NCBI GenBank assembly: GCA_033764265.1
Contig: JANRJB010000401.1
Coordinates: 1 to 8,437 of the forward strand
From: VGEM01 sp033764265
GTDB lineage: Bacteria > Pseudomonadota > Alphaproteobacteria > Rhodospirillales > Rhodospirillaceae
Reading direction: 5' to 3'
Length of the DNA stretch: 8,437 bases
Positions 7,509 to 8,437 of the stretch are shown piece after piece. Below the pieces are notes generated by a model, which saw only the letters and a program-made list of their open reading frames with translations, searched no databases and was not told the origin of the DNA. A program made the translations under genes and the position numbers. The first letter of the stretch is position 1. Every line of letters starts with the position of its first letter.

Positions 7509-8324
7509 TCCCACGCCCGCATCACCGTCAGCGCCGACCCGCTCGCCGTCCACCTGCCGCGCGGCTGGCGGCTGATGCGCCTGGCCGAGGCCGACAGCAC
7601 CAACGCGGTCCTGCGCCGGCTGGTCGAAACCGGCGCGGAGGCCCATGAGGGCCTGGTGGTGTGGGCCGAATGGCAGACCGCCGGCCGTGGCCGCGCCGGC
7701 CGCGACTGGGTCGGCGCGCCGGGCAATCTTTACATGTCGCTGCTGGTGGCCGCGCCCATGATCGACAGCGCGCCCGCGGCCCGCGCCGCCGAACTGGGTT
7801 TCATCGCCGGGCTGGCGGTGGTCGAGGCGATCCAGACGCTGGCGCCGGCCCGCGCCCCGGATAACCTGCTTGCCTGCAAGTGGCCCAACGACGTGCTGTT
7901 CGACGGCGCGAAAGTCGCCGGCATTCTGTTGGAGAGCCTGACCGCGCCCAGCGGCGAAGCCCTGGTGGTGGTCGGCATCGGCATCAACGCCCATCCGGTC
8001 GACGTACCCAAGGCGCTTTATCCCGTCACCTCGCTGGCCGAGCGCGAGATCCGCGTCAACGCGCCGCGCCTGCTGGAGGCCGTGGTTCACGCCTTCGCCG
8101 CGCGGTTGGCCCATTGGCGGCGCGACGGCTTCGCCCCGGTGCGGGCCGAATGGCTGCGGCGGGCGGCCGGGCTGGGCCAGCTGGTCACCGTCGACCTGCC
8201 GGGCGGGCCGGTGACCGGGCGTTTCGCCGATCTCGACACCGACGGCGCGCTGGTGCTTGACGGCACTGACGGCGCGCGGCGGCGCGTGCTGGCCGGCGAC
8301 CTATTGCCGCCGCCGCGCCGGTAG
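7506..8324 (+). CDS. birA: Biotin-[acetyl-CoA-carboxylase] ligase, monofunctional (no HTH domain)
   Basis: This enzyme makes biotinyl-AMP from biotin and ATP and attaches biotin to the acceptor lysine of carboxylases such as AccB, in the cytoplasm. The 272-residue protein shows the ligase signatures: EADSTN (28-33), QTAGRGRAGRDW (57-68, the biotinyl-AMP loop), KWPNDVLF (125-132), GAKVAGILLE (134-143) with catalytic-type K136, and GIGINAHP (157-164). The C-terminal small beta domain is at about 224-268. It begins directly with the catalytic domain and lacks the N-terminal winged-helix DNA-binding domain of E. coli BirA (321 residues), so it is inferred to be a ligase and not a repressor. The GTG start is chosen because it keeps the strand LPRGWRLMRL before STN; ATG at 7575 is an alternative. 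There is no clear Shine-Dalgarno. coaX follows after nine bases. Confidence 0.95.
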   Translation: MSHARITVSADPLAVHLPRGWRLMRLAEADSTNAVLRRLVETGAEAHEGLVVWAEWQTAGRGRAGRDWVGAPGNLYMSLLVAAPMIDSAPAARAAELGFIAGLAVVEAIQTLAPARAPDNLLACKWPNDVLFDGAKVAGILLESLTAPSGEALVVVGIGINAHPVDVPKALYPVTSLAEREIRVNAPRLLEAVVHAFAARLAHWRRDGFAPVRAEWLRRAAGLGQLVTVDLPGGPVTGRFADLDTDGALVLDGTDGARRRVLAGDLLPPPRR

Positions 8325-8326
8325 GA
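8323..8326 (+). promoter_or_regulatory. Ribosome binding site of coaX
   Basis: AGGA, overlapping the birA TAG stop, lies seven bases before the coaX ATG at 8334. It supports that start and suggests translation coupled to birA. Confidence 0.5.
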
Positions 8327-8333
8327 CGCTGCA

Positions 8334-8437
8334 ATGCTGCTCGCCATCGACTGCGGCAACACCAACGTCGTTTTCGCCGTGTTCGACGGCGACGACCTGC
8401 TGGGCCAGTGGCGCGCGGCCACGAAAAGCGAGCGCAC
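8334..8437 (+). CDS. coaX: Type III pantothenate kinase, N-terminal fragment (cut by window edge)
   Basis: CoaX phosphorylates pantothenate, the first step of coenzyme A synthesis from vitamin B5. Only the first 34 codons are in the window. The visible product begins MLLAIDCGNTNVVFAVFDGD and continues through QWRAATKSER. The DxGNTN motif with D6 is the phosphate-binding element of this ASKHA-fold kinase family, and W26-R27 followed by TKS matches the conserved WRxxT region. C7 sits at a variable position of the motif. The reading frame is open to the right edge. Position directly after birA agrees with the nuoN-birA-coaX order I recall from Alphaproteobacteria. The open frame and motif make the family assignment good despite the short length. 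Confidence 0.9.
   Translation, partial: MLLAIDCGNTNVVFAVFDGDDLLGQWRAATKSER

Noticed and set aside
1..8437. Insertion sequences, CRISPR arrays, tRNA or rRNA genes, phage or defence genes
   Set aside because: None seen; the window is filled by nine tightly spaced housekeeping genes with uniform GC-rich codon use and no sign of transfer.

Overview
This window is the downstream half of a bacterial respiratory complex I (NADH:ubiquinone oxidoreductase, type I) operon, followed directly by two cofactor-metabolism genes. All genes are on the + strand, in the order nuoH, nuoI, nuoJ, nuoK, nuoL, nuoM, nuoN, birA, coaX. The coaX gene runs off the right edge. The upstream part of the operon (nuoA to nuoG) should lie to the left, but only 13 bases precede nuoH.

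The organism is most likely a high-GC alphaproteobacterium, possibly of the Rhodospirillales type. Three things point there: very GC-rich codon third positions; NuoH, NuoI and NuoK sequences close to mitochondrial complex I (for example the NuoK tail with AVEDINQM); and the nuoN-birA-coaX gene order, which I recall as common in Alphaproteobacteria. I cannot name the genus from sequence alone.

Layout: bases 14-2470 encode the quinone-site and linker part of complex I (NuoH membrane anchor, the two-[4Fe-4S] protein NuoI, and the small membrane subunits NuoJ and NuoK). Bases 2477-7483 encode the three antiporter-like proton-pumping subunits NuoL, NuoM and NuoN. Bases 7506-8324 encode a biotin-protein ligase without a DNA-binding domain. 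From 8334 the start of a type III pantothenate kinase is visible. Intergenic gaps are 0-22 bases, and nuoJ/nuoK overlap as ATGA. I see no internal promoter or convincing terminator, so the whole stretch is probably one transcript. No stretch over 300 bases lacks a gene.

Electrons from NADH pass through the peripheral arm to the NuoI clusters and reduce quinone at the NuoH/B/D interface. The released energy is relayed through charged residues in NuoH, J, K, N, M and L to pump protons. The key charged residues of each membrane subunit are present, so the complex looks intact. BirA and CoaX serve biotin attachment and coenzyme A synthesis and have no direct role in complex I.

I found no previously undescribed system. 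This is a compact, conserved housekeeping operon. The points worth a second look are small: a five-codon ORF between nuoL and nuoM, palindromes over the birA start, a Met-rich NuoN N-terminus, and the operon linkage itself.
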